Assembly: GCA_018873225.1 (NCBI GenBank) | Contig: JAEILZ010000004.1 | Coordinates: 2,790,001 to 2,854,000, forward strand | From: [Phialemoniopsis] sp. UDSM-2020 | Taxonomy: Eukaryota > Ascomycota > Sordariomycetes > Thyridiales > Thyridiaceae | DNA length: 64,000 bases | Reading direction: 5' to 3' | Part shown: positions 23,597 through 34,613 of the stretch, one piece after another | Numbering within the stretch: the first letter of the stretch is position 1 | Layout: every line of letters begins with the position of its first letter | Notes under the pieces: generated by a model | Told to the model about the DNA's origin: nothing | The model's input: the letters and a program-made list of their open reading frames with translations, nothing else | Databases searched by the model: none | Position numbers and translations under genes: made by a program

Positions 23597-25641
23597 ATGA
23601 AAGAGTCCAAATTGGAGCCCAAGGCTTCTCAAAATGATCATGGAGAGGCAACCTCTGAACAGCGCAATACAACTCAGCATCTTACACCAACTCGTCTCTA
23701 TCCCCGGCCCGAGCTTGCTGATGTGCTCGATACTGTTGCTTTTGCTGACCATGACAGTACCGCCGAGATTGCGGCCAACGCGCCGCGCTACCGTCGCAAG
23801 AGCTCAACCTTTATTGATGGGATTCACGATGTTACCAGCGACGGGAATGCGTTGGCACCGGCTCAACTGTACAGCACCATGTCCGGGCGGCTGTTTCATT
23901 CCGGCCGCATAGTCATCGTCATGGTGGGCCTACCGGCTCGCGGAAAGACGCATATCTGCGTCTCCATGGCTCGCTATCTCTCCTGGTTAGGTGTCAAGAC
24001 CCGCATCTTTCATCTTGGCGACTATCGTCGAGCTACTGTGCCCGGAGGTGCCGTGCCTGATGACTACTTCTTCCCCCATGCTTCGCCGTCCTCGGTCATG
24101 CTCCGCCAAAAGATACTCAAGAGATGTCGCGAAGACATCTATGCGTGGCTGAATCACGAGAATGGCCAGGTCGCCATATACGATGCAGTAAACCCAACAG
24201 CGAACGGCAGACGCTCGTTGGCCAAGGAATTCTCAAAGCATGATGTCCAGGTAAGATGCAAATCTCGGCCCCACGGGGTCGAATCGAATCAATCTGCTAA
24301 AGACAGGCAACCCATAGACACTATTCCTCGAGTCGTATGTGGACGACGAACGCATACTGACAGAAAACGCTCGCAATGTCAAAATATCCTCCCCAGATGT
24401 ACGTCTTGCCCATGTCATGGTCTGAGGTATGACACGCCCCCTTGACTAACCTTCAAATTTCGTAGTTCGCCGGAATGGACCCTGATGAAGCGGCACGTCT
24501 GTATCTCAAAAGGATAGGCGCCAAAATCCCCGTCTTTGAGACCATGGAAGAAAAGGAGCTCAACTATGTCAAGATGATTAACGCGGGCCGAAAGTTCTTC
24601 TACAACAATGTGTCCTTCGGCTATCTGTCACATAGAATAGTGTTCTATCTGACCAACCTGCACATCAAGTCCAGGACGACTTTCTTTGTCCGCGCCGGCA
24701 CGACGACAGAAGAGGATTCGTTCAAGGCAGACGCCCCTCTTGGAGCCGAAGGCCGCGCATACTCTATCAAGATGGCCGAGACCTTACTTCTACACCGGGA
24801 GCAAGAGCGCCAGGCCATGCTTGGTAACAGCAAGGCAGACTTCCCGCTCCGCCCGCTGACAGTCTGGACTTCGACGAGACTGCGAACGATACAGACAGCA
24901 GACTACCTCAAAGAGAAGGGCTACAAGGTGCGGCAGAGATCACAAATGAGCCAGTTGAACCCGGGAGTCTGCGAGAAGATGTCTGAGCGCGCTATCCGTG
25001 CGCTGTATCCCGAAGAAGTTGAGCGCCACGAGGTCGACCCTTATCATCACCGATATCCCCGAGCAGAAGTAAGCAATCCTCAAGATCTCCTTCCAGATGC
25101 AATTCAACCACTAATGTTCTTTCCCTGCTACAAGTCATACCACGACCTTGCTGTCCGGTTAGAGCCCATCATTCTCGAGCTCGAACGCGAGCAGAATGAC
25201 CTGCTCATCATTGCTCACGAGTCCGTACTCCGTGTGCTCTATGCGTACCTCATGCACTGCTCGACCATGGACATTCCCAAGCTCAAATTCCCGCGTGACG
25301 AGATCATCGAGATCATCCCGGCCGCCTACCAGAACGAGGCCAAGCGCATCCACATCCCCGGTCTCGACCCCAAGTTGGTACCTGGCAGCCCCGAGGACAT
25401 CAAGATACCGGTCCCGCACAGCGGTAGCATCAACGCCGTGGCCAGCGGCGCCGGGAGCGGCAACATGAGCCCCATGCCGGGTCTGTCGAGTCCTGCGGAG
25501 CCGCAGACGAGCGCGGCGTCTGGAGCCGGCGGGACGCCCACCCCGAGCAACGCTGGCGTCGAGTCACCGCTACGGCCGCCAGAAAAGGTGGTCAACACGG
25601 TGGCCGACATGGTTGCCGACAAGGTTGCCGACGAGGACTGA
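23597..25641 (+). CDS. PFK26: 6-phosphofructo-2-kinase (phosphatase half lacks the catalytic histidine)
   Basis: Four exons, 23597-24250, 24318-24398, 24466-25068 and 25135-25641, give 614 residues. The enzyme makes fructose-2,6-bisphosphate, the allosteric activator of phosphofructokinase. The kinase domain has Walker A GLPARGKT at 111-118, the YDAVNPTANGRRS segment and SYVDDERI. The C-terminal half follows the histidine-phosphatase fold (TSTRLRTIQTADYL, SQLNPGVCEKMSE, IAHESVLRVLYAY), but the RHG catalytic motif reads RAG at residues 321-323. Yeast Pfk26 also lacks this histidine and is kinase-only, so the same is inferred here. The start was chosen for its ACG-ATG context (A at -3); an in-frame ATG at 23489 has a poor context. 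Intron 3 (25069-25134) is 66 nt and stop-free, so its retention would insert 22 residues. Confidence 0.93.
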
Positions 25642-26302
25642 AGCCCGAAACAAGCGCATGTGATGCTAGAGAGAGAGCGACTTGGGTGACAGAGAGTAGG
25701 GGCCTACGCAATGCGACATGCACATGGGCACACCGAGGTCTCCATCGCACTATGGTGTTTTGTCCCCATTCTAGAGGCATGCGAGAGGCGACAGTGCACC
25801 CAGGTGACAAATTAGACATGTTGAGAAGGAGTATTACTAGGATAGTTATCAACAAACTTTGCTCCAAGCTTGCGCTGTCTGCCCAGCTTGTCGATTGTCC
25901 TGGTTCAACATCCGTTACCAGGGGCTTTTGCATGCTCCCACGCGAGCGCTCGTCCAATGCACCGTACATATATATGTACTTGTCTATGAGGGAGAAAAGA
26001 AAAGAAATGACGGCCGCTATGCTGTTCCTTGTTCTCATGAGCCCTTTTGAAGGCTGTGCCAGCGCCCGCTAAACGATATCAAAATTCATCCATCCAAATT
26101 ATTCTGTCGCCGGCATCTTGAGTGCCCCTTTCTAAGCCATGGTATCATCACAGAAAATGTAACTATCCTCGCTCCCTCCGTACATCGATTCCCAAACCTA
26201 AGGAGTGCGACAACATCGACCCTGTGCCATCCGCCAGACCAGGCAGTCACGACATGGACCTTGTCGAGCAGAATTGGATTGGTGCCCCATATGGCGGTCT
26301 GC
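25642..26302. other. Convergent 3' intergenic, PFK26 / deubiquitinase
   Basis: 661 bp between two facing stop codons. It holds both 3' UTRs; nothing else is seen. Confidence 0.5.
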
Positions 26303-29004
26303 TTACATGACAACGCACTCTCGTTCTGGTACACCAGCCTTGTCCTTTTCCTTGTGCTTGTCGCCGATACGGTTCTTGCCTTTGCTGCGATGTGGCCGGT
26401 GGTAATGATGATGGTGATGCTTCTCTTCTTTCTCGCTTGCAAGGGCGGATAAGAGTGGCTCGGACGCAACCTCGGTGACATGCGGGCTAGTCATATCCGT
26501 CGCCGTCGTGGCAATGGTCTCTGCCCCATCTTCAGAGACTCGCAACGGATCCTTGCTTGGGCGCATGAGGCCCCCGATGCGAGACATGGTAAGGCTTATT
26601 CGACCTTCGCCAGCTTGGCTTCCCGGCCGGCTCCTATTGTTGGGCTTTGCAAATTTGGCGGCGGCCCTGGATAGTCGCTGGGCCGTGGACTCCTCGCTAG
26701 GTGTCAGGGCTGGTGACCGTGACTCTGGAGTGACGGCAGGACTAATACCATACGGCTCAGAGACAGTGAGGCTGCCTCTTCGGGATGCACCCGCCTTGAG
26801 ATGCGCCGCCGATCCGTAGGGATCCTCGTCCATACTCAACCTTGGTGGCCGTTCCAACTCGGCAGAGAACCGCACGCTGGGAACAGTCGAATTTGTCAAT
26901 GCTGTGGAGTCGAAATAGCCGCTGGTACGTCGAGATAGTGCTCGCGATTCCGACTCTGGGAATGGCGATTGTGCCCCGTTGACGTGGAGCGTTGAATCGT
27001 CATATGACGGGGGTTCGTTGTCGTTGTCTTCAGTTGATGTCGTCGTGATATCGACCATGGGCAAAATTTGGTAGAACAACAAGTACGGCATCTCGTCCTT
27101 CAGTGCCTGCCTGATATCATCCACGAAGGTGACTCGCTGCTCTACCATCAGGTCGTCAAATTTGACCCATTGCGCATCCTCGTAGTCGGGAGGCGGGTCG
27201 GCCTGATGCCTCCTGTTATCTGTCAAGAGCTTGGGATTCACTCTTGCGAAGGCGATGTAGTGTCCGCTGTGGAGAGAATCTCCTCTATGGCAAACAACAG
27301 ACTGTAGAACGAGCTTGTACTCTGTGTTGAGCTCGGTGGACTCGTTGATCTTGAGGTCGTCGACCATCATAAAGTGCGGGAGTCGCAGACTGTCAGGAAT
27401 ATCGATGAAAGTGTTTTGCCTCTTGGGCTGGCCAGATTCGGTCATCATGTATCGCTTCAGACAGATACCAACCACCGGCTTCTGGTTTAGGTGTCGCACA
27501 ACTTCGACATCGCTCCTAGGCTCCGTGTGCGAAGTGGAGTGCCATGCTGGGTCGGTGTCAGGTACGAGGTCATGTTGCTAGGGCGAGTGGCCCGGGAGAC
27601 TTACGGATCAGTTTGAAGAATTGCCAGGCAGGTATCGTCACTGCCTTGACAACCGTAGAACCCTGCCGCTTCATTTTCTGAAGTAACGTCGCTGGATCTT
27701 CCTCGACATGACCCTTCTTGCCCTCTTCATCTATCACAATCCGCTGAATGATACTTGTCGACCGATGTCGATTCGCAGGACGAGTTTCTGAAGACGAGCT
27801 TTCTGATGCAGGATCCGCCAAGGTCCAACGTCGTCGGGGAGGCGCGGGGCCTACATGATCGGCAGCTTCAGGGTCATCTTCTCTAGCAACGAGCCGCAAT
27901 GTATTCTCGTGGTGTTCCGCTTGCAGCTCGACAGGCTTCTCATCAAGGCTGTCTCGGGAGACATCAACCCTGGTATTGAAGTAGTCCTCCAAACAATCTT
28001 CGAGCTTGATGCCTTTGCCTTCAGGGTCTGGAGGAACAGCGAGGTTGAGCAGACGCTCATACACAACCTTGTGGTCGTCGTCGTCGCGTTTGCCCTGATG
28101 GAATAAGTCGACTTGGAGCGTCAGGAGTGGCAGCTGCAAGGTTTCGGTAATGAACGCGAATGCTTCTGAGGTGTCTTGCTGCTCTAGCAGCTCAGCGTCT
28201 TTCCATCCACAAGCAGCCAGGGCATTCTGGATACGCTCGATCTGGACAGTGTTAGCGAGAAGGCACTACTCCAAAATTCACAGTGTACCAAAGACTAACG
28301 AGATCTGCATGGATCATCTTCCCACTTCTTAGCATGTTGACGTAGAGCCGGAGAAGCGCAGCCAATTGTTGTTGAGCCTGCTCTTTGGAATCATTCTTGA
28401 GCATGCACTCAAATGCCTCGAGCTTCGCGAACATGGCGAACAATAATGAATCCAGGTAGCAAGTAACGTTGCACCTATTCTCGGCACCGACCATGACAAC
28501 GTTGGGTTGGTATGGGAGGATGATGCCCGAGAAGGCCTGCTGCTGAAGCTTGAGGACCTCGACGGCTTTGGAGACGCTACCCTCGGCATATTGGGAAGAG
28601 AGTGCAAATCGTGCATGTTCTCTCGGTATGTGGTGCATGTTGGCCTCTTCTAGCTGGGCAAGAATATCGTCGATCTAGAGAAATACCGTCAGAGACCAGA
28701 TGACTGTGCATGGAACAAGCCAGCTGCGAGTACTGACCTTTGCGCCCTCCTTTTCCTCCTCCGATTTGATTGCATGTCTGGAGGCATCGGGTTTGAAGAG
28801 AGACAAGAACGCTTCTGTCGACAAAGGGCGGACCTGTGGCCTCCATGGTCAGTAACTTTCCCGTGCCTAACGACGAGTCCTGCTTCGGACGACTGGATGG
28901 GAGGGGGAACGTACTCGTGGGCCAGGTTCCGAGGACTTGCTGCGACGTTCGCTGCCATTCTTTTCCCGAAGGCTCTTGAATTTTCTTGGAAAGGCTGTCT
29001 TCAT
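26303..29004 (-). CDS. Ubiquitin C-terminal hydrolase (USP/UBP family) with C-terminal CaaX box
   Basis: Five exons on minus, 28915-29004, 28738-28833, 28300-28674, 27605-28241 and 26303-27546, give 813 residues. Known role of the family: cysteine proteases that remove ubiquitin from substrates. The Cys box is around GAENRCNVTCYLDS (catalytic Cys about 134; the usual GNTC reads NVTC). A QQDTSEAF box lies near 210, VVGICLKRY near 424, and the His box HSGHYIAF has the catalytic His near 495. The catalytic domain holds an acidic and Ser-rich insert near 270-370. From about 560 the tail is disordered, with a His-rich run and a Lys/Arg-rich stretch ending ECVVM. Cys-aliphatic-aliphatic-Met at the very end is a farnesylation signal, so membrane targeting is inferred. 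The stop codon overlaps a GTAAGC donor-like motif, so a further exon cannot be fully excluded. Confidence 0.9.
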
Positions 29005-30836
29005 CTTGCCAACTGATCCTCGAGTCCCGAGGGCGGGAGGAGATGCTGAACCGAAGAACAAAGAAGACAGGCAAGGTCAGCGCTGGGAAGGGGCATCATC
29101 CAGCTCCGGCGCTTGGTATTGACATAGATCGCGATTGTTGAGGAAGCTCGCAAGGCGGCCCTTGGCTTCGGGCAGCGGGTAGGTGGTGATAGGACCGATT
29201 GGGTGTCGTGTTCAGAGCAAGTTTGAGCGGCGCAAGCAGTACGAAAGATCGAGGAGGTCTTGCGTCTAAGGTTGCGTCCTGATTTGCAGGAAGCGGATGA
29301 GGGGAAGGAGAAGGACGTATAGTGGTTGGAGGGCGATATGGCGATGCGAAAGTGTTGGCGGTTCGTGGGGTTCGCGACCCAAAATAATCGCGATAAGGAC
29401 AAGACTTGGAGGGGTGGAAGACGGCGGGCTGGTATGAAAGGGACAAAGTACCAGTCGTGCACACTCTCTCAAAAACTGTGTTTCGTTAACTTGTCGAAGT
29501 ATGGTCGGGAAGAAGGCGAGGCGAAAGAGAAAATGACGACGTCCAAGCAATGGTAATTGGGCAGGAGGTTATCTCAAGGCAGGCAGTATGGAAATTGGAC
29601 GATCTTGGTCAAATGGCAGGTCTGGACTTGAAAGGCGCCGATCGATTCAATATACGGAGGACAGACCGAGTCCGTGCTCCGTGCAGTACACCTTGAGGTA
29701 CAATTACTTGCCCAAATGGGCACAAAGTACAGCCCAGGAGGATTCGCCTGTACGTACAGCTAGATGGATGGGTCCTCTAACGCCTGCTTGGCATTGCATC
29801 TCTCTACTTGATGCGCTCTGTACTTACGTACTACGTAGAACGAACACATACGCGACAATTGGCAGATCCATCCGTCAGCTACTCTACCTAGTACCAAAAT
29901 GCCTGAGACCTTGCCGGTGGGCTGAACGGACTCCGCTAACCACGAAATACCCGCACCCCCGACAGTTAACCCAAAGTGCTAATCCAAGTCCTCGTCAAAA
30001 AAGATGGATGCGCTAGGCGCCGACAATGACAACCTGCGCCATGGATATGGCTAGGATCGGCCCCTCCAGGGTCGCTGATCCTGCGTGCTAGTCGCGGGAA
30101 TCCTGCCACCCTGCATCCTACCTGGCCCCACGAGCTGATGATACAGGAAGCCTAGCGAGCGGTTGCGTAAGTTCGCAAGTGGGTGACACATTGATTGAAG
30201 GTTTGTATTATGGATATACCTCGTCTATTAACTGGTCGACCAGGGTTGTCCCACTACCTAAGCATGAAGGCTTCATCAAGTCTGTTAGTCATTTGGGTAT
30301 GTGTAGGCTTGAAGATGGCAGAATTGTAGCTGGGAGGACTACACAGCTCACCCATCACCGGATGATGTGATGAGGGGATATTTTTGATGGAGTGTTCTAC
30401 GGAGCTATTCGTCCTGCTTTACATGTCTTTGGCACAGTCACCTCGCTGTCTATCGAGATTCTCGTCCGAAGAGGACTAGGTATCGAGATGCGAGATGAGG
30501 CGATGGCGTGACCTGGACCATGTATAAGTCACGCCAGTTGGGACTCATATCTTTCGAGGTCCCAGGACAGTCTGAAGTGGATGAAGTAGCTAGCCATTTC
30601 TCCCCAGGGTCGATATGTCTCAAGCAGTGCATTCTATCGCTAGAGACGAGACAAGTGTTGTCTGTCCCTCCTGCTCAGCTCGAGCAAAGCTGTTCGCAGG
30701 TGGGGCGAATGAGGGGGGGGCTGATTGAATGGATGCTTGGGATGACGTTGATGGGCTGGGCTGGGCTCTCGACTGTGTGAGTCGGTCCGTCCAGTCCCCT
30801 CAGCTCTGGCAAGTTGATGAGCCGAGCCTGGGGTTC

Positions 30837-30865
30837 GGGTTAGGGCCTGTACTCAACCCTAACCC
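30837..30865. repeat. Interstitial telomere-type motif in inverted orientation
   Basis: GGGTTAGGG at 30837-30845 faces CCCTAACCC at 30857-30865, separated by 11 nt. TTAGGG is the telomere unit of most filamentous fungi, and AACCCTAA is also the telo-box bound by TBF/Myb-type factors. The site lies about 400 bp before the acyl-CoA dehydrogenase start. Confidence 0.7.
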
Positions 30866-31034
30866 TGTATATTATCGCAGCCGCTTATGCTTATGTAATA
30901 CCTAACTCCGCCATGCCTAAGAAAATCCGGGGTCCAAGGCGTGCACGGACAGCCTGGCCGGCACAAGCTCGACTTCTGGTCGCTGAGCCGAACCATCAAC
31001 CCCCGCTATTCTGGAGCTTAGCGTCCGCCGCGGA

Positions 31035-31093
31035 CCTCGGCACCCGCACTTTGGACCTGACGGAAGCTCGACCTCTCTCGTTCGATATCGAAC
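31035..31093 (+). promoter_or_regulatory. CCTCGG element and 14-bp palindrome upstream of acyl-CoA dehydrogenase
   Basis: CCTCGG (31035-31040) is the known core bound by the fatty-acid regulators FarA/FarB in Aspergillus; a second copy is in intron 1 at 31339-31344. GTTCGATATCGAAC at 31080-31093 is a perfect palindrome 170 bp before the start codon. Fatty-acid induction is inferred. Confidence 0.4.
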
Positions 31094-31263
31094 CATCTCA
31101 CCTTTGTTGAATCATTGCATTCCGGGAGCCATATAACTCGTCTAGCAGACTACTCATCCCCAAAACCGAAAGAGACAATCTTTTGGCTCTTCGTTTCTAT
31201 ATCCCTCTCCCTATTCCCCTAAATATCCTCTCAATCTCTTAATTTCACTCTTAAGATCTCATC

Positions 31264-32905
31264 ATGTCTGCTAAGATCCCCGCCATTGTTAGTAGCACTC
31301 TGCTCTTTTGACCCCCCGGCTTGTCTGGTGCCTACTAACCTCGGTGCAGTGTCGCGAACGCGTCAGTGACAAGGCCAAGAAGACGTTGGATCTGGTCGCC
31401 AAGTTCACGGAAGAGGAATGCATTCCGTGAGTTGCGCAATGTCGGTCGATAGGCCAAATGTCCCTGCTATTTGGCTAATTTGTCATTGAAGTGCCGACCC
31501 CGTGTTTGAGGCTCAGGTTGGACAGGGCGATGCGCGCTGGGACGCCCACCCTGCCATCCTGGAGGAGCTTAAGAAGAAGGCTCGGTCCCAGGGTCTCTGG
31601 AATCTCTTCTTCCCTAAAGGACACTACAAGGAGTCGCCTGGTTTTAGCAATCTGGAGTACGGTCTCATGGCAGAATGGCTCGGCAGATCAAGGGTTGCCT
31701 CCGAGGCGCTCAACTGCTCAGCCCCCGACACTGGCAACATGGAGGTGCTGGCGAGGTTCGGTAACGAGGCACAGAAATCCGAGTGGCTGAAGCCGTTGAT
31801 GGAGGGTCAGATCCGCTCGGCCTTCCTCATGACGGAGCCCCAGGTTGCCTCGTCTGATGCGAAGAACATCGAGATGAGCATCAGGCGTGAGGGCAATGAG
31901 TACGTCCTGAACGGACAGGTGAGTCTAATATACTTGCACTAAAAGTTAGGTTTACTTGAAGTTGCAGGGTCTGACTGTCTGAGTAGAAATGGTGGTCCAG
32001 TGGAGCAGGAGACAAGCGATGCAAGCTCTACATTGTCATGGGCAAGACCGACGACAACGGCAGCGACCCGTATAAGCAGCAGTCCGTTATCCTGGTGCCC
32101 TCTAACGCCAAGGGAATCACCATCCACCGGATGTTGAACGTATACGGTTACGACGATGCACCCCACGGTCACGGCCACCTTACCTTCGAAAATGTTCGTG
32201 TACCTGCCAGCAATCTGGTGCTCGGCGAGGGCAGGGGCTTCGAGATCATCCAGGGACGCCTGGGACCTGGCCGTATTCACCACGCAATGCGCACTATTGG
32301 AGCTGTAAGTTAGACGAGTCGACGCTCAGATGAATCCTTCCCATATTGCCCAAGTTGATATACTGATACTGATGGGAGCAAACTAGGCCGAGAGGGCGCT
32401 GGAGTGGATGCTGATGAGGGTCAACGACAAGCGAAAGATGCCCTTTGGCAAGCTGCTGAAGGACCAGGGTGTCATTCTGGAGTGGATCGCCAGGTCACGC
32501 ATTGAGATCGACGCTGCCCGTCTGATCGTGCTCAATGCCGCCATCAAGATGGACGAGCATGGGCCCAAGGCCGCCCTGACCGAGATCGCACAGGCCAAGG
32601 TGTTGGTCCCCAACATGGCGCTCACCGTCATTGACAGGGCCGTGCAGGCCTTTGGCGGCGGCGGTATCAGCCAGGACACGCCGCTCGCAAACATGTGGGC
32701 ACAGATTCGCACGCTCAAGTTTGCCGATGGTCCCGATGAGGTGCACCTGAGCCAGATGGGAAGAAACGAGAACAAGAGGGGACAGGAGGTTACGGCCAAG
32801 ATCCAGGCGCAGGAACAGAAGACACTGCAGCTTCTACAGAAGGCCAACCTGGTCAAGCTCGAACCGGGCACCAAGATTCAGTCGAGCAGATTTGCGAAGC
32901 TCTGA
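31264..32905 (+). CDS. Acyl-CoA dehydrogenase (ACAD10/11-like)
   Basis: Five exons, 31264-31287, 31350-31426, 31492-31918, 31987-32304 and 32387-32905, give 454 residues. The enzyme removes two hydrogens from acyl-CoA with FAD in beta-oxidation. The first exon is only 24 nt (MSAKIPAI). The middle domain has the FAD/substrate segment [14 protein letters not shown] and [13 protein letters not shown]. The C-terminal helical domain has [30 protein letters not shown] and the FAD-contacting [16 protein letters not shown], then [17 protein letters not shown]. The catalytic base expected of the ACAD10/11 group was not pinpointed. There is no clear N-terminal mitochondrial presequence. The C-terminal residues are SSRFAKL; AKL is a peroxisomal PTS1 tripeptide, so peroxisomal location is likely. 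Confidence 0.94.
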
Positions 32906-33811
32906 AGCGTGTGTAAATAGGTAGCTGACGAGCGGGGCCTTGGAAGTCTGATCAGTCAAAATTGTATCATTGTCAAGCATTTAGTAGGCAGTCTTGCCAA
33001 TCGAAAGAGATATTATTTTATTTGCTCAAGCGAACGAGAACGAGGCATGTCAGGTATAAGTAGACAAATTGCCGAGGTGGTGACTGGCGCAAGTAGCCTC
33101 GAACGGATGCCAAGCAGGCAAGCAAGCAACAGTATTTTATGGCTTGACTGGGCATGAGGCGATTCGCCACCAAGCAGAGTCAGTTGAAACATTTTCGAAG
33201 CGAGGTGGAGAAATGGAGTAAGTAAAGTATGGAAAAGTCATACATTCCTCGGTGCGCATAGCATTGGCAGGAATTCTCGCCGTTTTCACCAGTTGTCAAG
33301 CCAAAATGCGTGCACGAGAGTGCTTGAATGTGTACCTGATGCACAGCAGGTAAAATGTGGGGAGGAAGAGGCACTCGGAGCAGGGGTGTCGGGCCTGGGT
33401 CTTCCTCTTTAGCGATTGGCATTTGGGGGGATTGATGAGCTGCGAGTGGGTCCCAGCTGCTGGTTCCTTGCATAGGAAACCGCCGTTGCCCCGCCGATGC
33501 TTCCCAATCCAGCGGTCTATTTACTCAACCCTGCATTTTCCTGGGCTAAAGTACTTTACTGCGGTAGATCTGGGATCCTTGCATGCACACACTCAAGAGA
33601 AAAGGAAAGAAAAAAAAAGATACAAGGCACAACGTCGGTCTGCTTGTGATCGAATATTAAACTTGAGTCATCCAATCTTGCTTCCAGTCCCAACACTCTC
33701 TTCACTGTACACCTATCACCAAGATTTCATCCGCGCGCAACACAACCGCTTCAAAAGATTTCAAGTGTATCGATCTGTACATACAGCAGCTTTTCGAACC
33801 TACATATCACA
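32906..33811. other. Intergenic, acyl-CoA dehydrogenase 3' side and SPO12-family promoter
   Basis: About 0.9 kb without supported genes. A purine run (GAAAGGAAAGAAAAAAAA) lies near 33601, and a TGAGTCA-like bZIP core occurs near 33664. Confidence 0.5.
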
Positions 33812-34290
33812 ATGTCTTCGACCAACGTTCTCGGCGCCAAGGACGTCAATGCTCCCATCAACCAACAGCCCTTGGGCAAGCCCGACGTTAAGAGCATGGA
33901 GTATCACCGTCAAGTGCTGCAGTCCAAGATGGCAGAAGCCCAGTATGTTTGAACAGAAGTGGTGTGACAGGAGATGATATGCAGAGACACTGACATCGCA
34001 ACCATAGGAGCAAGCAATACGTCTCTCCCTCTGACAACATCATGAGCCCCTGCACGGCCAAGCTCAATGCTTTCCGCAACAAGCAGGTCGGCAAGTACGT
34101 GTTAATCCCACCAATATCGCCTTTGGTTCTTCTTTTTTCAGAAAGAACAACCCACCTTGAGACAGGCTTGCTAACCTACTGCTCCTACAGGGTCAAGCCC
34201 AAGTCACTGTTCGCCCAGGCCTCGGCTAAGAAACTCGAAGGCGAGGCTCTGTTCGGTGCCAAGAGCTCCGGCGCTGTGTCTAAGGAGTGA
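33812..34290 (+). CDS. SPO12: Spo12-family small protein
   Basis: Three exons, 33812-33942, 34008-34094 and 34191-34290, give 105 residues. The central motif at about residues 45-66, SKQYVSPSDNIMSPCTAKLN, is the conserved Spo12 box (PF05032). In yeasts Spo12 is a nuclear regulator of mitotic and meiotic exit in the FEAR network; that role here is inferred from the box. The rest is Lys/Gln/Ala-rich and lacks other domains. Introns have donors GTATGT and GTACGT with TAG and CAG acceptors, and phase is kept through both. Start ATG 33812-33814 follows a long A/C-rich leader. The gene converges on DRG1 with 323 bp between stops. Confidence 0.88.
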
Positions 34291-34613
34291 CTTGGACCTA
34301 TCTAGGCCGACTGTTCTCTCTGTCTACTTTGATGCTTCTTTCTTCACCTGACAGCTTGTCTGCATTATTATTGCCTTGGGGTTTCCGGATTATTTGAGCA
34401 ACGGCGTTTATGGTTTCTTTTCTTTTGATGAGGAAACAAATACTCAATGCTGTGCGACTTTGAACAGCAGGATATAGGCTGACGACGACGAAATGATTAA
34501 ATCTCTCACAACATTCCTTGTGCCTTATTACCAACCTAGCATGGTGACTGTCTGTGTGCTTCTCACTCTTCAGGTCAATTGCTCTTGCGTGGTGTATTGC
34601 GTGTCTATCTAGA
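34291..34613. other. Convergent 3' intergenic, SPO12 family / DRG1
   Basis: 323 bp between two stop codons, T-rich on plus. It holds both 3' UTRs and nothing else recognised. Confidence 0.5.

Larger units (their letters stand above)
29005..31263. other. Intergenic; promoters of deubiquitinase and acyl-CoA dehydrogenase
   Basis: 2.26 kb between divergent starts. No supported gene. It contains a telomere-repeat inverted motif (30837-30865), a CCTCGG element and a 14-bp palindrome (listed separately). A 65-codon ATG frame at 30913-31110 has no recognisable features. Confidence 0.5.

Noticed and set aside
23419..23597. PFK26 first exon starting at 23419 spliced into the main frame
   Set aside because: Only an atypical GAG acceptor at about 23547 keeps phase, so a uORF is the simpler reading.
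30913..31110. 65-codon ATG frame upstream of the acyl-CoA dehydrogenase
   Set aside because: No motif; it overlaps promoter elements.
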